Below, piece by piece: positions 1 to 11,325 of a stretch of DNA of 64,000 nucleotides (position 1 is its first letter; each line of letters begins with the position of its first letter). The notes under the pieces are model-generated. The model worked only from the letters and a program-made list of their open reading frames with translations. It had not been told where the DNA came from and did no database searches. Position numbers and translations under genes: made by a program. Origin of the DNA: Hymenopus coronatus (lineage: Eukaryota > Arthropoda > Insecta > Mantodea > Hymenopodidae); contig CM060899.1 in the NCBI GenBank assembly GCA_030762935.1, positions 11,509,001-11,573,000 of the forward strand, written 5' to 3'.

Positions 1-229
1 TATATGTAAGCATCTATCATTACGAAAGAATCAAGGAAATCTATTTCCCATCAGCTTGTGTCCTACACATGTAAATCATTTTAAGCTGGCTGATAGTTTG
101 CAGTTCAGCCAGCTGTGAGTATTTTGGGGCTATCATAATTCATAGAGTTTTATTTATAAAAACATCCCAACAAGCAAAGCTGACTTTAAGGTATATAAAT
201 TCAGATGTGATGTAAATAAATCACAAATC

Positions 230-418
230 ATACATATCTAGATGGCCTGGGTTCGAACCCAAGCGACCACATGTGAGATTTGTGGTGGGTTTTCTCTGGA
301 TTTTGCAGTTTCCCCTGGCATCACATTTCACCGGTGCTCCATCTTCATTCCATGTATCACCAGTATCATCACCTGCGATGCCACAAGTAATAAATATGTG
401 CGTTAAACACAAAAAATA
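230..418 (+). mobile_element. SINE family 1 copy, 5'-truncated
   Basis: Matches the body and 3' part of the tRNA-derived SINE seen complete at 49507-49758 and 54105-54321. It retains a B-box-like GGTTCGAACCC, then the ATGTGAGATTTGTGGT and TGCTCCATCTTCATTC blocks and an A-rich tail. The A-box half is missing. Confidence 0.75.
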
Positions 419-839
419 AGAAATTGTACATAATTACATTAGATATTACCACGAAAATTAAATAATCAAATACAGGGTGGCACAGTTAAAAGTAGCTAGT
501 GTAAGTACTGTGTGCTTAAATACATCCAAACTGCTGAACAGTGTTTTTCCACAGCAGACACAGAAACATGATAATACCCAGCTGTTGTATACAAGGTCAT
601 GGTGGTGACTTGTTTTTCTCTACTCTGAAAGTGTAGTATTGAGCTGACAGTGTTATCGTGTGGTTGAGTTATTACTAGTGTGCTTTATTATTCTGTCCTG
701 ATCTTGGTCGCAGAGTGTATTATGGCTCAGTATTTGTTTGCTACTGCACGGCATGTGTTTATTTATGATTTGTATATGTTAACACGCATTGTGTGTGGAA
801 TCTCAATAGCATATACAATGGCAAAATTGACCCACATTT

Positions 840-1136
840 GTCGCCCTCGCGGTGTAATGGTTACTATACTAACTTCATATACTCAGTCATGGGTTCAAAC
901 CCAGTGGAGGACAATGGATTTTTTTGGGCATAAAAATCCTTAGCATGGCTTCCTTCAGAAGGGAATTAAAGCTGTTGGTCCCATGTCATAGATTTACAGC
1001 ACATAAAGGAACCTCAAGCCTGATAAATGAGGCCTCTGAACAAAATTAAGCACTCTTTCACACCCAGTATAGAATGGGATGCTGAGAACCCCAGCAGTTA
1101 TAGAACGTCCATAAATAAAACTCCCATTTCATTTCA
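840..1136 (+). mobile_element. SINE family 2, full-length with 11-bp TSD
   Basis: A 297-bp element flanked by perfect copies of GACCCACATTT at 829-839 and 1137-1147. The head is tRNA-like, with a promoter A-box-like GGTGTAATGGTTA and a B-box GGGTTCAAACCC. The body has AAAAATCCTTAGCATGG and a CTTTCACACCCAG stretch. It sits inside the mariner relic and is the best-delimited copy of this family in the window. Confidence 0.85.
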
Positions 1137-1157
1137 GACCCACATTTAATATTTTTC

Positions 1158-1573
1158 ATGGATGAGGCTTGGTTCCACCTTCATGGATGTGTATGTATAC
1201 AAAATAATCATTATTGGAGCTCTGAGAAACCTAATTGTGTTCATTATTTTCAACAAGGCTCTGCAACAGCTCATACAGCCAATCTTTCAGTGAGAATAAT
1301 TGAAAGTATTTTTCAGAACAGAAGAATTATTAATAGAGATTTATGTCTCCCTCAGTCCCGCGTCCTAACCCCCTGTGATTTCTATCTTTGGGTTATTTAA
1401 AGCATAAAGTGCACAAGACAAACCCACACACCCTGGAAGAATTAAAGCAAAATATCCTCCAGGAAATTGCCAGCATTTTTCAGTGTGAACTATGGCAAGT
1501 GATGGATAGTTTCCTAAAGAGCTTCCAAAAATGTATGGACAGTGGCAGTGGCCAGTTTCAGCATCTCCTTTAA
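1158..1573 (+). pseudogene. Tc1/mariner-type transposase remnant (catalytic domain)
   Basis: Two overlapping open segments read DEAWFHLHGCV, then FQQGSATAHTA and LTPCDFYLWV, followed in another frame by KTNPHTLEELKQNI and a terminal FQHLL. These are the DEAWFHLNG, FQQDGATAHTA and PCDFFLWG blocks of insect mariner-type DDE transposases. About 60 residues between the first two blocks are missing. In the second block the catalytic Asp is replaced by Gly (QQGSA for QQDxA). A stop interrupts the frame at 1400. Clearly inactive. Confidence 0.85.
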
Positions 1574-1575
1574 TA

Positions 1576-1939
1576 ACATTGGTAAGTAAAGCCTTTAAAA
1601 GTAGTTTTTAAAAATGTTACATGACTTCATCTGCACCTTTCTATGATGGCGGCAGACTGCAATGAGCGCCAAGTGGACAGTCAAATAGCCATTTATTTTC
1701 AATGAAAAAGACAGTGAAAAATTCATTTATAGAAGTTAAAAGTGACCCAAAGTATCATCAGTACAAATGTACACATTTAAGCATGTTCAGATCAAGTCCC
1801 TACAGGCATGGCTGTGCAGACCAGTGCAAGTGTCGTGAATTGAAGAAGTGCATTCGAGGGCAAAAGCCATCCAAGGTTGTGCACGCAATACATTGAATGT
1901 AATGGAAAACGGTGAAATTTAAAATAGCTATAATTACGT
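1576..1939. other. no recognisable feature
   Basis: Unassigned sequence. A 64-codon open frame at 1702-1896 rich in Lys and Cys shows no domain I recognise. Confidence 0.4.
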
Positions 1940-2530
1940 CATAAGGATACCTGAGTAGGAAATAATTGCAACAACACGTTGCAACCTTGCACAGAGATTG
2001 GACTTTGAATGTCCTCTTGGGAGTTGCATAAAGATACCTGAGTAGGAAATAATTGCAACGACATGTTCTTTATGGTTATCAACCTTGCACAGAGATTGGA
2101 CTTTGAATGTTCTCTTGGGAGTTGCATAAAGATACCTGAGTAGGAAATAATTGCAACAACATGTTCTTTATGGTTATCAACCTTGCACAGGGATTGCACT
2201 TTGAATGTCCTCTTGGGAGTTGCATAAAGATACCTGAGTAGGAAATAATTGCAACAACATGTTCTTTATGGTTATCAACCTTGCACAGAGATTGGACTTT
2301 GAATGTTCTCTTGGGAGTTGCATAAAGATACCTGAGTAGGAAATAATTGCAACAACATGTTCTTTACGGTTGTCAGCAACCTTGCACAGGGATTGCACTT
2401 TGAATGTCCTCTTGGGAGTTGCATAAAGATACCTGAGTAGGAAATAATTGCAACAACATGTTCTTTACGGTTGTCAGCAACCTTGCACACGGATTGGACT
2501 TTGAATGTCCTCTTGGGAGTTGCATAAATT
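1940..2530. repeat. minisatellite, six ~98-bp units
   Basis: Six tandem units begin with GATACCTGAGTAGG at 1946, 2033, 2131, 2229, 2327 and 2428. Spacings are 87, 98, 98, 98 and 101 bp. The first unit lacks the TTCTTTATGGTTATC segment. The last two carry a 3-bp longer GGTTGTCAGC variant. Minus-strand open frames across it are artefacts of the repetition. Confidence 0.95.
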
Positions 2531-3576
2531 CGCTTCATTAACAGGATGGAATTTCATTCCACAACTGGACAAAAATGTAAATATTATCATTGAACTTGAA
2601 TATCGCATACCTACATTTAAAGTGTTTTACAAACAGGATGTAAGCATGACAGAAAGCGTATCTCAGTTTTAATTCTGTTTTCGCAGTTTCTTCTTAGTGA
2701 TTCCATGTATACTTCTGATTTTTACTTTATGCACAAGTCTTCAAAAAGAACTATAAAGAGGGCTTGGTAAGAGTGTGTGTAGTAAAGCTGAATTAAAAGT
2801 GCAAAATATGCTGGGTTCAATTCTAGGCTGATGAAGCAATTCATGTTTCATAATCATTATTCTCCACCCATATGAATGCGATACTGAATGTATGTTAAAT
2901 TAATCGAGAAGTACAGTTTTAATGTACACCTCAACAATTTAAGCAGTTGTTATAGAAGGTCATGGTGGTAATACAACGATATTACCTAAGGCAGTATGTA
3001 AATAAATAAAAACAAAGAAATAGATAAAATGACTTAGTAGGAAAAAGAAAATGTGATACTGGATTTTTGGAGATGGTATGTGCAGTTTGAAAATAAAATA
3101 AAGGTACCTATATCCCTCTTCAGTAAACTATATTCAATATGTTAAGTAAACATTTTCTATCAGTATTTAGTTTTAGTATTTTTAGTATTTTATTTTAGTT
3201 AGAAAGATAGGTATATTAGTATGTGCACCACAGGAGAGTATGGTCTATTCTTCCTCAAATAATCTATAAACTAAACTAAAATTAGAATTGATTATTACTT
3301 AATGTTCTTTAGGTTCTAACATTTGCAAAATTCCTTTATAGCATCCTGTGGGGTTGTGTCTCAGTCCGAAATTACAGATTTGAAAAACTAACTTAATCAA
3401 GATTTTGGGTACTTTTTTTAAATTTAGGACAAATTATAGTATTGAATCTAATATTTTAACACTGTCTTCTAATGCTAATGAAGATATACAAAATAGTTAT
3501 AAGAATGAAATTAGTGTTCTCATTACTTTTGTCAGATGAAAAGAGAAACTAAATATTGAAGGAACTGTGATAGGTT
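2531..3576. other. no recognisable feature
   Basis: AT-rich sequence with a TTTAGTATTTT repetition near 3170. I see no coding similarity and no repeat shared with the rest of the window. Confidence 0.4.
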
Positions 3577-3711
3577 TTACTCATGGAAACAATTTTTCGC
3601 AAAATGCATTGAGTATAGTCTGTGGTGTTTCGATGGCACAAATTTGTCACATCTCAGAGCAGCTAATGACTTACTCAGTAATTCTGGTTTATATATTGGA
3701 AATCTAAAATA
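3577..3711 (-). pseudogene. THAP zinc-finger domain remnant
   Basis: The minus-strand reading contains RFPIYKPELLSKSLAALR, then DKFVPSKHHRLYSMHF and NCF. This fits the second half of a THAP domain (RFP..LL..W..AL....F.PS....C..HF...CF), but the tryptophan is replaced by Ser and the first zinc-ligand Cys of that half by Tyr. The upstream CxxxC half is not visible. Such domains occur in P-element-type transposases and host THAP genes. With no exon partners, a transposon relic is more likely. Confidence 0.6.
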
Positions 3712-3986
3712 AATTATGATTAGCTTAGTGTCTAAGGAAACCCATGAGAATAAATGGGAATGAATTTGGAACACAAATCACAAATGTTACAATTTATTCT
3801 TACTGATGGAAAGTGGTATCGGATAAATGTTTCCAGTGGTTGGTACAGTTATGCAGTATAGAAATATGCCATGTTAATTACTAAACCCTAATGCCTTTAA
3901 ACTATCTCACTTCAAAGCCTTTTAAGCGTACTGAACACATGGCAAAAAGCATGATCTGCCCTCCAGGTGCCTATGCGTGAGAGGTT

Positions 3987-4199
3987 TCAACTGACGACAG
4001 CAGCACTAACGCCAATGGTAATATAATTCCAAGGTCTTTGGTTCAGAAACACCTGGCGTAAAGTTTGGATATATATGGCAGCAACTTCATGGCTGATATC
4101 TTTCAGTTCCTGTACTGTGTGTGGATTTGTTTCATAGACCTTGCTCTTCAAGTGTCTCCACAGGAAAAAAATCTTAGATCTGGCAAATGTGACAGCCAC
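3987..4199 (-). pseudogene. Tc1/mariner-type transposase C-terminal fragment
   Basis: The minus strand reads FFLWRHLKSKVYETNPHTVQELKD with continuing helix, the conserved end of the same transposase class as at 1158-1573. No catalytic core is present, and a SINE family 2 fragment lies next to it. Confidence 0.8.
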
Positions 4200-4224
4200 A
4201 AATGTTTGTTGACAGCTTTCCTCA

Positions 4225-4446
4225 ATGGAAACCCGACGGAGGACGATGGATTTTTTCAGGTGTAAAAATCCTTAGGATGGTTTCCTTCGGAAGGGAAGTA
4301 AAGCCGTTGGTCCCGTGTTGTAGATTTACGGCACGTAAAAGAACCTCAAGCTGATAGGCCTCCGAGCAAAATTATGCAGTCTTTCACGTCCAGTATAGAA
4401 TGGGATGCTGAGAACCACAGCAGTTAAAGAGCGTCCATAAATAACA
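4225..4446 (+). mobile_element. SINE family 2 fragment
   Basis: Shares AAAAATCCTTAG, CTTCGGAAGGGAAGTAAAG and CAGTATAGAATGGGATGCTGAGAA with the full copy at 840-1136. The tRNA-like head is truncated before the B-box. Confidence 0.8.
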
Positions 4447-4644
4447 CACCATTTACATTTTTACCTTAGATTGGCATGTTGCCCCATCTTGCTGGCAGAA
4501 GCAGTAATGTCTTTCATATACATGAGTTGAGCACTAAATCTATAACAAAAAATTCCATATATGCAACCATGTTGAGGGAAGTGTAAAACAAATATTGGTT
4601 TAATGATGCACATTCCTGTTACACCATACCAAATGCCAATTTTT

Positions 4645-5430
4645 ACTTTCTCTATACATTCTATGTACAGAGTGTATAGAGAAGGTATTGTACTCACCCA
4701 AAAATTTGATACAAAGATTTCACCAGAAATAGTGTTTTGAGATACCTTGAGTCCAAAACAAGCCTTTTTAGAAAAAGGTCTGTGAGTGTGGATTTGTGGA
4801 CAGCATAGCTAAAAACCTAAAAGACTTAAATACCAAACTTGGTATTTAAGTTTGGTATCTTCCAAGGATGTGACATGAAGATTTTCAAGAAAATCTCCTA
4901 CAACCATTTAAATGGAAATTTTTGTGAAAAATTTGATTTTCTCAAAAATGGCTCTAACGATTTTGAATAAAATCTCTTATATTTAAGATGTTTACATGAC
5001 AAATAGAATGTACCTTGAATTTTCTGGGAATAGCCCTGGAGACCTCTTTATTTTCTATGAATTTTTCTGAGTTTTGCATAACTGGTACATGTAGATATTG
5101 TTAAAACATAATTTATTTCATACATATTTTTTTTGTGGAATTGATCATTTTTAAGAAATTCCTTGGTATTGGTTTCAGTTTTAAAATACTTTTCCCATAC
5201 AGGATATTGTCAACTCTTGGACATGCAAAGTAACAGATTTCAGTCTCATAGTAACCACATTTTAAAACATTTGAATGTCGGTTTAGCTTAGCATATTCCC
5301 TTAATTTCATTTTACTTTTAAGACAGTTTGTGCTAGTGTTTATCTCAATTAGTTTGAAATGGCAGAACAATAAGCTTATTAACAATTTGTTATAGAGATG
5401 TAGAGAAAATCATGTACATAAATGGACACT
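4645..5430 (+). mobile_element. PER repeat copy, palindrome end left
   Basis: Starts with ACTTTCTCTATACATT and the imperfect palindrome ending AGTGTATAGAGAAGG, and contains the internal ACCAAACTTGGT hairpin. It then follows the family to a degraded right end (GAGAAAATCATGTACATAAATGG). Short open frames on either strand are not conserved among copies. Confidence 0.85.
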
Positions 5431-6182
5431 ATCACTTGGGCATTTTCACCAGAGGACACACTCTGAATTTAATATTCACATTCAGTGATGAGTAGAGCTT
5501 GAATTTATATGCAATATAAAGTATGAACATATGCATGCATCTATACACCAAAAATCTGGTAAATATGCTCAAAAATATTGTACATTATTTCAACTTTCTC
5601 ACATTTATTAAATCTTGAAGTTATGCAGTTTTAAATTTATTCTTAAATTCAGCCATTAACAAAATTAATATTTATTAGTCTGCCTTTCAATTTATTGTAG
5701 CATTAGTTGTTTTTATTGCAATAAACAAATATTTTTCACATTTTCTGGAAGAGATGCTTTCTTTCTGTCACTTAAAATGTTTTTATATGAAGAGAAATAT
5801 CTCTCTACTTTTCATGAAGTCGCATACAAAATAAACATTAAATTCATTTTTGAGATTCTCCTTGTAGCACCATATTGACATTCTGAAGAATCATGAAATC
5901 TAAATTCCTTGCTTCAATTTTCTTAAGTTTGTGACAAAGGCACTTTGCTGTTTCCGGTGACAGCAGCAGAAAATAGAGGCTGTGATTGTAGCTAGGAGTT
6001 GTTGAATATATTTTTTATACTACATCAGGAACTACTCTTATGCTCTCATTGTTCAGCACTCCCTGTTATAGATTTAGAAACATGATAGCTAACAGCCCAT
6101 AGCAATAAGAGAGACATTTGCTTAAATCTTTCTCTTTTTCTGAAATGTTAGTGTTTTGAGAATCATTGCTGAAAAAGTAGCA
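5431..6182. other. no recognisable feature
   Basis: AT-rich sequence. No coding similarity or shared repeat seen. Confidence 0.4.
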
Positions 6183-6790
6183 AATTATAAGAGTTGAAAA
6201 TGAGTTGGAATAGTGACACTCTCCTCAATTAAAATGAAATTTTCAACACATATGTTTCAAGGGTGTTTGTCCTCTTCTTCAGTTGAGGTCCAACTGATGG
6301 CTGGAATTTGTGCTCTGTAGTCTGTTATGGTGGACATCTGGTGTTCTCAGCAGAAGTTCTTAATCATGTGGCAATATTTCAAAATTCATGAGCTGGTATT
6401 TGTGTTGTGTAATGAGAATATTCTCCCAAACTGTGAGTGCTGCTGGGATGCTTACAGGTTTTCTTTTTCGTGATGCAATGTCCAAAGATGGTGTGCTTCT
6501 GACGATTTTCTGTCTAAACAACCCGGCAGCACTCGCAGTTTGGGAGAATGTTCTCATTACACAACATAAAGATCAGCTCTTGAATTTTGAAATACTGCCA
6601 CATGATTATGAGCTTCTGCTGAGATCACTAGATGTCTCCACCATAACAGACCACAGGGCACAAATTCCAACCATTAGTCAGACCTGAACTGAAAAAGAGG
6701 GCAGACACCCTTGAAATATATGTTTTGAAAATTTCATTTTAAGTGAGATGAGTGTGACTATTCTGACTCATTTTCAACTATTATACTTGA
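6183..6790. mobile_element. fold-back element derived from a Penelope-like 3' end
   Basis: Two inverted arms of about 270 bp (6183-6453 and 6520-6790) are separated by about 65 bp. Each arm encodes a version of VWENxLITQHKxQLxNFEILP, on opposite strands. The segment resembles the C-terminus of the Penelope-like GIY-YIG ORF (compare LSAWEKNLYS at 36650-36690). Toward the outer ends each arm carries a degraded CTGAAGA...GAAA motif (6255-6282 on the minus strand, about 6688-6725 on the plus strand). A half copy of the unit is at 48900-49335. Confidence 0.7.
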
Positions 6791-7674
6791 ACTACTTCAC
6801 TTGTCTCAAGCTTCTGAGCTATTTAATGTGCAAATTAGTTTTAGCCTAACCCATACAGAGGTGCTATTTGAACCTCCGATAACAGCTTGGTTTAAAAAAG
6901 TGTTTTTTTCCCCCCCACACTTATTGTTTTTTTTTTATTTTATCTGAAATTTTTTTTTATATTCATAGTTTCAATACATGTACTCACTCATACTCACCCG
7001 CATTATTTGCAATATGTACATTTTCTGCACATTGCTGTATGTCACTGCTGGGCGACCCCTGTGTAGATGTGCATGGCTTTGGGTTCTGGGCCAGTGGAGC
7101 AGCGAAGTTAGCTAACTCCTTATAAAACTTCAGTAATAAACTCCTTAAAACATGGAATATATTTAATCCTTGTATGCATATGTTTGATTATCAAGAAATA
7201 ATACATTAAAATATGCAAGAATCCAAGCTCTACTGATGAATAACTTTGACCGTACAGTTGACTGTTCACCATATTCAATTCTAAGTGAGAATTGTTTGAA
7301 ATGGGTACTTTTGAAGTTGTATCACTGAGTGAGTGAAATCTGATAGTAATATACCACCCTTTTACTTGACTCCAGACTGTTAAGTCATGCATCCAAAAAA
7401 TATACACTGCTTACTCATGCCATACTGCACACATGCTTGACAAAATTACTTCTACATGGCAACAGTCATGTGATAAGTGATTCTCTGTTTTATTGTGGAA
7501 ATACCTATGTATTTCTGTAACACTGTTCAAAATTTATTTTTCACAATTATTTAATTAAAAATAATATTGCATGCATTTTGTTGAGACCCTTTAGCAGCCT
7601 GAGTCATTACTCACCAGAAAACCATGACTGTCCCTGCGTCTGGAAGATTTTCTTGAGCTAACCTTTTGTGAATG
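6791..7674. other. no recognisable feature
   Basis: AT-rich sequence with homopolymer runs near 6900. An open minus frame at 7120-7407 has no recognisable domain. Confidence 0.4.
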
Positions 7675-7790
7675 AAAGGAGAGAATATAATATTGTGCCT
7701 CCCCAAAATTTTTCTTTCTAAATTTCATAGAAATACATGTTTTGAAATGCCATGAACTCATAAAGAGCATTTTTAAAAAAATATAGGTAT
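7675..7790 (+). mobile_element. PER repeat fragment
   Basis: Matches the stretch just inside the palindromic end of PER: a TATTGTGCCTCCCCAAAATTT-like segment, then GAAATACATGTTTTG and GAGCATTTTTAAAAAAA. Both ends of the element are missing. Confidence 0.55.
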
Positions 7791-7882
7791 AAGAGAGAAT
7801 ATACAATACCTCTCGGTGAATGTTAATGGGATATCGGTTACCCACTAGTCTGTGGGTCTGGAGCAACAACTCCTATTCTGGG

Positions 7883-8390
7883 CTGCCCTGGCCAAGTGGT
7901 TCACTTCCAAGGACTCCATGTGGGATTTGTGGTGGACAAAGTGGCACAGGGACAGGATTCCTCTGGTTTCCCCCACCATCACATTACCTAATGGAAATGG
8001 AGTTTTATTTATGGACAGTCTTTGACTACTGTGGTTATCAGTGTCCCAATCTGACTCGGTGAAAGACTGCTTAATTTTGCTCAGAAAACCCTTTATCAGG
8101 CTTTAGAGTCTTTAAGTGCCATAAATCTACAACACAGGACCAATGGCTTTACTTCCCTTCCAAAGGAAGCTATGCTAAGAATTTTTATGCTTGAAAAATC
8201 CATCTTCCTTCACTGGGTTTGAATCCAAGACTTGGGTATATGAAATTAGCATGGTAACCATTACACCATGGAGGGAGACACATTCCAACGGTACTCCATC
8301 TTCATTCCAAGTATCATCAGTGTTAAAGCCTGTGGTGCGTATATAGTAAAAGCAGGCATTAAACATCCAAAAATAAAAAAAAATCTCCCA
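7883..8390 (+). mobile_element. SINE family 1 split by SINE family 2
   Basis: The 5' part (CTGGCCAAGTGG head to CACCATCACATT, ending at 7985) and the 3' part (from 8279, with TACTCCATCTTCATTCC, to 8390) are halves of one family 1 SINE. They are interrupted by a reversed family 2 SINE. CACATT is repeated on both sides (7980-7985 and 8279-8284). Confidence 0.8.
7986..8278 (-). mobile_element. SINE family 2 inserted in SINE family 1
   Basis: A reversed full-length copy. Its B-box (CTGGGTTTGAATCC on the plus strand) and AAGAATTTTTATGCTTGAAAAATCC body match 840-1136. It is 293 bp long, nearly the same length as the reference copy, with a 6-bp CACATT duplication. Confidence 0.85.
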
Positions 8391-9424
8391 TTCTTGCATG
8401 AGTGCTTGTTAGAAATTGGACAAAAGACATTAAATAACAGTATGCATTATTCACCTTTATCATAGAAAATGCTGGAATTCCTAGCCAACTTATCTTATAC
8501 ATATTTCACATCTTCTCAAGAAATTATTCACACGAAAAAGTTCTTCTACGCTAATAAACCTAACTTGTGTAGGAATGTTTTATTTAAATTCTTCAGGTAT
8601 GTGCTGATTATTGGCATGCACTTTATTTCTCAGTGTTCTCAGGAAATTTAAATATAAATTTTCATCTAGTTTTTCCACTCAAACTCTTATTCTTAAAAAT
8701 GTTTTTAACAAGTATTCATGCTGGCATTGTGAATACACAACCATACTATAGTACAAACATGTGTAAATAGTTTGAAATTTTGCAAATAAGTAAGGAAGCT
8801 TGTATCAATGATGTGATTAATAATAATTGAAAAGAATTTCAGTTGGTTTGTGTTACAAAAACCGACTGAAAACTCGAAGGTCTAATCTCACACTGAGTGT
8901 GTGTTGACTTGTAGCAGAGAAAGTTGAAGTTGAAAATGCATGATTTCTACCACTACACTTGAGTTCATGAGTTGTTGCACCACAGACCAGCAGGTGTCAA
9001 TTTCCCTGTTAAAGTTCACTGAAACATACTGTATTTTGATCCTGTTATAACATGTATTACATAAAAGTAAAATATGGTTTCTGAGTGCATCCTAATTACA
9101 TGTTATTAAAGCTTTGTGTAAACATTAAGCTGCATTAATTAGCAAAACATTTTAACATATTTCTCAAATGTATATTAATGCTTGTCAGAGAGTAAGGAAA
9201 TTCTGCTATGAATGGTGTTTCCTAGTGGTTTTCGTGCTGTTGTTGGTGTTGAACTACATAGGCTTTCATGGTAGGCTTGTAGTTAAAGGTTCCTTGAGGT
9301 ATTATGCTAGCACTTCATGACTATAATTTATCAGATAAGAACAATCCTGGATAAAGAGTGTAATGCAATATTGTAATCTGAAAGTTAATTCGACCAAAAA
9401 TGTCCAGAGTCAATACCACTAATT
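8391..9424. other. no recognisable feature
   Basis: AT-rich sequence. No shared repeat or coding similarity seen. Confidence 0.4.
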
Positions 9425-9438
9425 CTATTATTATTATT

Positions 9439-9498
<60 letters not shown>

Positions 9499-9500
9499 TG
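9425..9500. repeat. (ATT)n(ATC)n(ATT)n microsatellite
   Basis: A trinucleotide run changing from ATT to ATC/CAT and back to ATT. The poly-isoleucine open frame across it is an artefact. Confidence 0.95.
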
Positions 9501-10020
9501 TGGTTACCTATCTGTAATTTTTTTTAATGTGCCCAACATAATTTATATAATGTGTATCTTATTTACATCTGATAAAATAATTGCAATTAAATTCTAGGAA
9601 CTTAAGTAATATTTTCCTTTGTGTATCCATGGGTTTAAAGAATATAGCTACACATTTCTTTGATGCTACTGAAATGTATATAGCACTGTACTGGTGAGCT
9701 ATAAGATGTTCCAAACCTGCTTGATGGAACATGTGACTGAGCGTAGTATTTCTTTAGGTTAGATGGAGATCATAAAGTGAAGTCAAAGGGAGTTGCTGAT
9801 TCTGAAATGACTTGATATTTCCTTATTAACACTGGCCAAAATGCATTTCATTTTATTAATGTAATATGTATTTAAAGATAAACCATACTGTACAAAGTAC
9901 AGAATGATGATGTCCAGTTTCACAAGTTTTATGGTGGGTATTTATTTCATTGAACCATGTATACACAGAGAGAATTGAGTCAGATACAACTGAATTTGAG
10001 ATACAAAGATTAAATTATTT
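9501..10020. other. no recognisable feature
   Basis: Nothing identified by reading. Confidence 0.4.
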
Positions 10021-10024
10021 CTAG

Positions 10025-10333
10025 AATACAAATCACATCTCTTGGCATCAATATTGACAGAAATTTCTCCTGGAAAAATCATGTTTCATCTGTACATTCT
10101 AAACTTAGTAAGACTGTATTCCTGTTACATCAACTAGTCAGTATTTTACCTTCTAAAGCTATTCGCAATGTATATTTTGTTTCATTCCACTCACATCTGA
10201 AACATGGCACTCACATCATATAGGGTTTCACAGGGAAACCCATTTCATGTATTTATTTTTATATCAAATTATGGCTATATTGCCACATTTACTCATCTAA
10301 ACAATATTTTAAAATACTTGAAATTTTGACCCT

Positions 10334-10366
<33 letters not shown>

Positions 10367-10590
10367 ATTAATTTTTGTTTGTTAAAAAGCAGTCTGTATA
10401 AACCCCTCATTTAAACAAGGGAATAAATAATTACTTAACACACAGACAAAATGACTTTTTTCTTAATTTATATAGATGCCTGTTTTGGAATAAAAATAAT
10501 ATCTATGTTGGTTCAAAGTACTTAAATACTTTACCAACTAGACTGAAACAAGTGTCAGCTATAAAGGTTTTTAAAGAAAGAGTTTAAAAT
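10025..10590 (+). pseudogene. non-LTR reverse transcriptase C-terminal fragment
   Basis: Reads ITSLGINIDRNFSWKNHVSS, then LSKTVFLLHQL, VYFVSFHSHLKHGTHI and, after a gap with an (AT)n(GT)n tract at 10331-10368, NIYVGSKYLNTLPTRLKQVS with FKERV. These are the thumb and C-terminal blocks of CR1/jockey-type reverse transcriptases (FLGI.ID..L.W, the Y..F.SHL.YG block, LP..LK). The catalytic palm is absent and stops interrupt the frame. Confidence 0.8.
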
Positions 10591-11097
10591 GTATTTAGTT
10601 CCCTTAGTTCACTTGTCAACAAGCCAGAATATATTATTCCACGAATGCACATGGATGGACCTTGGTGTTTATCTCCTGTACAATTACAAAAAAATGTACA
10701 CCGATGTTTCACTAATGGCAGGAAATAAAATACTGATCTACCTTTACTCTTCACAAATATTGATTAAAGGTACAATAAAGAAAATAAAACAAGTAACTGA
10801 GTCGTTATTCACTATGAAAGGTGAAATTCTCTGTAAAATTGCAAAATGCAGGCATGCTATTTGATGACATATTGCATGTATTCATCATGCCAACTGCCAA
10901 TATTTTGTGCATGTGTGCATAGAGCCATATGCTTATATAGTAAAATGCCATAAAACTTGACAATCAGGCATTCAGTCTGTTTCCTGGTCATGTACTGTAC
11001 GCTTGGCTGGCGGTCACACGGCCAATCGCATGTGCATGGAAATCAAATAAAATCTCAAATCACATTAACAATTACCAGAATAAACACAAAATATACC
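10591..11097. other. no recognisable feature
   Basis: Open plus frames at 10589-10864 and 10957-11232 show no domain I recognise. The second overlaps a minus-strand mariner remnant. Confidence 0.4.
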
Positions 11098-11325
11098 TTA
11101 CCACAAGAGATGTGGGAAATACCATCCATCTGCATCAATACATCTGCAATATCTTCTGAGGAAATTTTTATTCACTCGCATTACCTCAGCTTCCGAAGTA
11201 GCATTAATTTCTGTCCTGGTATTTTGTTTTAATTCTTCTAATGTGTGGAGATTAGTTTTGTATACTTTATTTTTTAAGTTGTCCCATAAATAAAAATCAT
11301 GTGATGCAATTCCTGAACAACATTA
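11098..11325 (-). pseudogene. Tc1/mariner-type transposase C-terminal fragment
   Basis: The minus strand reads HDFYLWDNLKNKVYKTNLHT, then LEELKQNTRTEI and NKNFLRRYCRCIDADGWYFPHLL. This is the same conserved C-terminal block as at 1388-1573. Neither the catalytic core nor the terminal inverted repeats are visible. Confidence 0.85.

Larger units (their letters stand above)
475..1575 (+). mobile_element. decayed Tc1/mariner-type element with SINE insertion
   Basis: A fragment beginning near a CAGGGTGGCAC terminal motif. An N-terminal transposase-like reading starts near 722 (MAQYLFATARHVFIYDLY). After the SINE inserted at 840-1136, the frame resumes at the catalytic-domain part. Internal deletion and frame changes make it non-functional. 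The family is the DDE transposase type often paired with a DUF4817-like helix-turn-helix in insects. Confidence 0.7.

Noticed and set aside
1939..2538. Three minus-strand proteins with repeated GIFMQLPREHSK motifs
   Set aside because: They follow exactly the 98-bp minisatellite units and overlap each other in the same repeats; no domain or start signal supports them.
9400..9597. Poly-isoleucine protein
   Set aside because: Direct translation of an ATT/ATC microsatellite.
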